This document shows positions 3,069 through 5,586 of a DNA stretch of 5,586 nt, piece by piece. Where the stretch lies: positions 1 through 5,586 of the forward strand of contig SFKP01000045.1 of NCBI GenBank assembly GCA_004553715.1, read 5' to 3'. The notes under the pieces were generated by a model, which searched no databases, was not told where the DNA came from, and saw nothing but the letters and a program-made list of their open reading frames with translations. Position 1 is the first letter of the stretch, and the number at the start of each line of letters is the position of its first letter. The translations under genes and the position numbers were made by a program. This DNA is from Clostridiales bacterium. Lineage in GTDB: Bacteria; Bacillota; Clostridia; TANB77; CAG-508.

Positions 3069-5586
3069 ATGTTGAAAAAATCATTATTTAAAAATAATTT
3101 TAAATCAATAAATAGAACTAAAAGAAGGTTTTTTTCTATATTAATTATGGCATTTCTAGGAGTAGGTTTCTTTTCTGGCTTAGTTGCTACTAGCCCAGAT
3201 ATGTTAGATAGTCTAGATCGTTATGCAGATAGTAGTAATTTATATGATATAAATATCCTTTCAACACTTGGATTAACAGATGATGACATTATTTCAATTC
3301 AAGGAGTTGAAGGCGTTGACAAGGTTTACGGAACACAATCTAAGGATTCTTTAGTTAAAATTGATGATCAAGAAAGTATTTGTAAAGTAATTGAATTTAA
3401 TGAAAATATAAATTCTCCAGTTGTTATAGCTGGAAGGAATATTGAAAATGAAAATGAATGTTTATTAGACCCTGCAATAGTTCGTACAGGCGAAGGTGCT
3501 GAAAGTTTCATTGGTAAAAAAATTTTCCTAAAAAATGAAGATATGGATTCAGAAGATAACCCAATATTTACTGTAAAAGAGTTTGAAATAGTTGGTATTG
3601 CTGAAACTCCGGTATATATATCGTCTGAAAGAGGAAATACCACTCTCGGAAATGGTACAGTTTCGTTTTATATATTCACACAAGATAATGTGATAAATAT
3701 GGATTATTATACTGGTCTTTATGTAACTGTTAAAGGTGCTAAAGCGACTGTTACAAATAGTGATGAATATTTGAAACTTGTAAATTCTGTTATTGCTAAG
3801 ATTGAGAATATTACGGAAACACGTGAAAATGCTAGATATCAGTCTTTAGTAGATGATGCTACAAAAAAAATAAATGATGCTCAAAAAGAGTTCGATGATA
3901 AGAAATTAGAAGTAGATACTGAACTTAAAGATGCTGAAAGTCAGATAAAAAAGGCTGAAAAGCAGATTAACTCTTCTGAAAAGCAAATTGAAGCTGCTGA
4001 AAGTGAACTTGCACTTCATCAAAAACAAGCAACAGAACAATTTGAAGCTTTAGCAAATCAAATTGCATTAGCTGAGCAACAATTGGAAGAATCTACAATA
4101 GATCCTGCTATAAAGGAAATGCAAAAACAAGAAATTGAACGTCAAAAGGTAGAGCTTGAAAGAGCAAAACAAGAATCTTCTGCAAAATTCGAAGAAGCAC
4201 AAGCTGAAATAGCTAGCAATAAGACTGAAATAAGAAAAGGAAAAAACGAGTTATCTAAAAATAAAGAAGAATTTGAAAGTAAAAAACAAGAAGCAGAAGA
4301 TAAATTAAATGAAGCACAAGCTAAAATAGATGATGCAAAAGAAGAAATCAATAAAATAGAAAAATGCAAATGGTACATTCAAAATAGACTTGATAATAGT
4401 GGATATAACAATATTTTTGATGCAATAAAAACAATGTCTAATATTGCTAGGCTTTTCCCTGCAATCTTTTATTTGGTTGCCGTGCTAATAAGTTTAACAT
4501 CTATGACTAGAATGATTGAAGAAGAAAGAATTGAAATTGGCACTTTGAAAGCACTTGGTTACACAAATATGCAAATAATATCTAAATACATTATTTACTC
4601 TCTTCTTGCTTGCATAATTGGTGGCGTCTTAGGTATGACAGTAGGTTTATATTTGCTTCCAACTATTGTATGGTCTTTATATTCAATGATTTATAATATG
4701 CCACATTTCTATTGCACATATCGATTTGGTATAGGCTTAATAGGAATTATACTTGCATTTATCTGTATAGGTGGTGCAACACTACTAGTTGCAAGAAAAG
4801 AACTAAAACAAATGCCATCAGTACTTATGAGACCAAAGCCACCTAAAAATGGTAAGAAAATTTTGTTAGAAAAAATATCTTTCATTTGGAAAAGATTTAA
4901 TTTTTCACATAAAGTAACAGCACGAAATATCTTTAGATATAAAAAAAGAGCAATTATGACAGTCGTGGGAATTGCAGGTTGCACAGGGCTTATGCTTACA
5001 GGCTTTGGAATTAGAGATTCTGTAGATGATATTCCTTCTGCGCAATTTAATGGAATTTTTAAATATGATACATCAATTACCTTATCAAATACAAATGGGT
5101 TATCTGACATAGAAGAATATTTGAAGAATAATGAAAGTATAGAAAATTTCGTTGAGGTTTGTGCAACAACTGGCGAATTAAGCAAAGAAAGTACTAGTTG
5201 CAATGTTACAGTATTTGTGCCAGATTCTTTAGATAATTATAATAGTGTATATAATTTAATTGATTATCAAACTGAAGAAGCTATCAGTATATCTAATGAA
5301 GGAATTATAATAACAGATAAGGCAGCTGAAACGCTTGGCGTAACTGTTGGTGATGAAATAACTTTTATTGATGGAGATGATGTACAATATCAATTCAAGA
5401 TTGAAAATATAGCTAAAAATCATGTTGGGCATTATGTATATATGTCAAAAGAAATTTATGAAAATAATTTTAAACCATATAAAACAGATATTGTATATTT
5501 AAATACTAAAAATATTAGTGATGAAGTTCAAAATGAGATTTCCGAAAATATTTTAACTATGAATGGCGTGGCCTCAATATCATCAA
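3069..5586 (+). CDS. Large FtsX-like ABC permease with extracellular coiled coil, 3' end cut by the window edge
   Basis: Membrane partner of the preceding ATPase. The frame is open for 839 codons to the right edge, and the family is often 1000 residues or longer. Layout: basic N-terminus with KRR, first membrane segment (about 21-41), an extracytoplasmic MacB-type domain (about 42-250), a long Glu/Lys/Gln/Ala heptad-like region forming a coiled coil (about 258-435), then an FtsX core with three membrane segments (about 460-480, 503-537, 554-577). The core includes the coupling sequence EEERIEIGTLKALGY (484-498), which should touch the ATPase. A second unit follows: ARNIFRYKKR, a membrane segment (about 628-648) and a second extracytoplasmic domain running to the edge. 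A second three-helix FtsX core is expected outside the window. The start ATG is served by TAAGGA, which overlaps the ATPase stop. Family is firm; substrate unknown. Confidence 0.93.
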   Translation, partial: MLKKSLFKNNFKSINRTKRRFFSILIMAFLGVGFFSGLVATSPDMLDSLDRYADSSNLYDINILSTLGLTDDDIISIQGVEGVDKVYGTQSKDSLVKIDDQESICKVIEFNENINSPVVIAGRNIENENECLLDPAIVRTGEGAESFIGKKIFLKNEDMDSEDNPIFTVKEFEIVGIAETPVYISSERGNTTLGNGTVSFYIFTQDNVINMDYYTGLYVTVKGAKATVTNSDEYLKLVNSVIAKIENITETRENARYQSLVDDATKKINDAQKEFDDKKLEVDTELKDAESQIKKAEKQINSSEKQIEAAESELALHQKQATEQFEALANQIALAEQQLEESTIDPAIKEMQKQEIERQKVELERAKQESSAKFEEAQAEIASNKTEIRKGKNELSKNKEEFESKKQEAEDKLNEAQAKIDDAKEEINKIEKCKWYIQNRLDNSGYNNIFDAIKTMSNIARLFPAIFYLVAVLISLTSMTRMIEEERIEIGTLKALGYTNMQIISKYIIYSLLACIIGGVLGMTVGLYLLPTIVWSLYSMIYNMPHFYCTYRFGIGLIGIILAFICIGGATLLVARKELKQMPSVLMRPKPPKNGKKILLEKISFIWKRFNFSHKVTARNIFRYKKRAIMTVVGIAGCTGLMLTGFGIRDSVDDIPSAQFNGIFKYDTSITLSNTNGLSDIEEYLKNNESIENFVEVCATTGELSKESTSCNVTVFVPDSLDNYNSVYNLIDYQTEEAISISNEGIIITDKAAETLGVTVGDEITFIDGDDVQYQFKIENIAKNHVGHYVYMSKEIYENNFKPYKTDIVYLNTKNISDEVQNEISENILTMNGVASISS

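Noticed and set aside
3368..5203. Three minus-strand frames (3368-3643, 4142-4378, 4709-5203) within the permease gene
   Set aside because: They lie opposite a continuous, motif-bearing permease frame; no ribosome sites or domains support them.

Overview
The DNA is AT-rich (about 30% GC by eye). It has strong Shine-Dalgarno sites, sigma-A type promoters, a CIRCE operator, a class B sortase and a superoxide reductase. Together these suggest an anaerobic low-GC Firmicute, probably a gut-type clostridial relative. TGG encodes Trp and no in-frame TGA is needed, so the standard bacterial code fits. I cannot name the species.

Left part (1-1054, minus strand): a class B sortase gene runs off the left edge before its catalytic Cys. 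Upstream of it is the 3' end of a surface-protein gene, carrying an NPQTG sorting signal, a membrane anchor and a basic tail. This fragment has no credible start. It appears to carry a one-base frameshift at a CCC run, and it sits in a sharply GC-richer patch. The patch ends at one arm of a perfect 26-bp inverted repeat. The two arms (948-973 and 1029-1054) enclose 55 bp holding a good leftward promoter (TTTACG, 17 bp, extended TATAAT) and a Shine-Dalgarno-like sequence. This looks like a small invertible promoter, or the junction of a larger rearranging surface-protein locus. It is the most interesting object in the window. No recombinase is visible here.

Middle part (1055-2250, minus strand): two stress genes form separate transcription units, each with its own promoter and intrinsic terminator. 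One encodes a two-iron desulfoferrodoxin (superoxide reductase). The other encodes a small heat-shock protein of the Hsp20 family, whose consensus promoter is overlapped by a near-perfect CIRCE element and is therefore probably under HrcA control.

Right part (2251-5586, plus strand): a divergent operon encodes a MacB/LolD-type ABC ATPase and, 12 bases later, a very large FtsX-like permease that runs off the right edge after 839 residues. The permease has an extracytoplasmic domain with a coiled coil of about 175 residues and the beginning of a second permease repeat. One chain therefore probably supplies both membrane halves of the transporter. The substrate is unknown; the fold suggests mechanical signalling or extrusion at the membrane rather than classic solute transport.

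There is no gene-free stretch above 300 bases unless the surface-protein fragment is discounted. In that case 686-1178 holds only the fragment, the inverted repeat with its promoter, and a terminator. No tRNA, rRNA, CRISPR array, transposase or integrase was seen.
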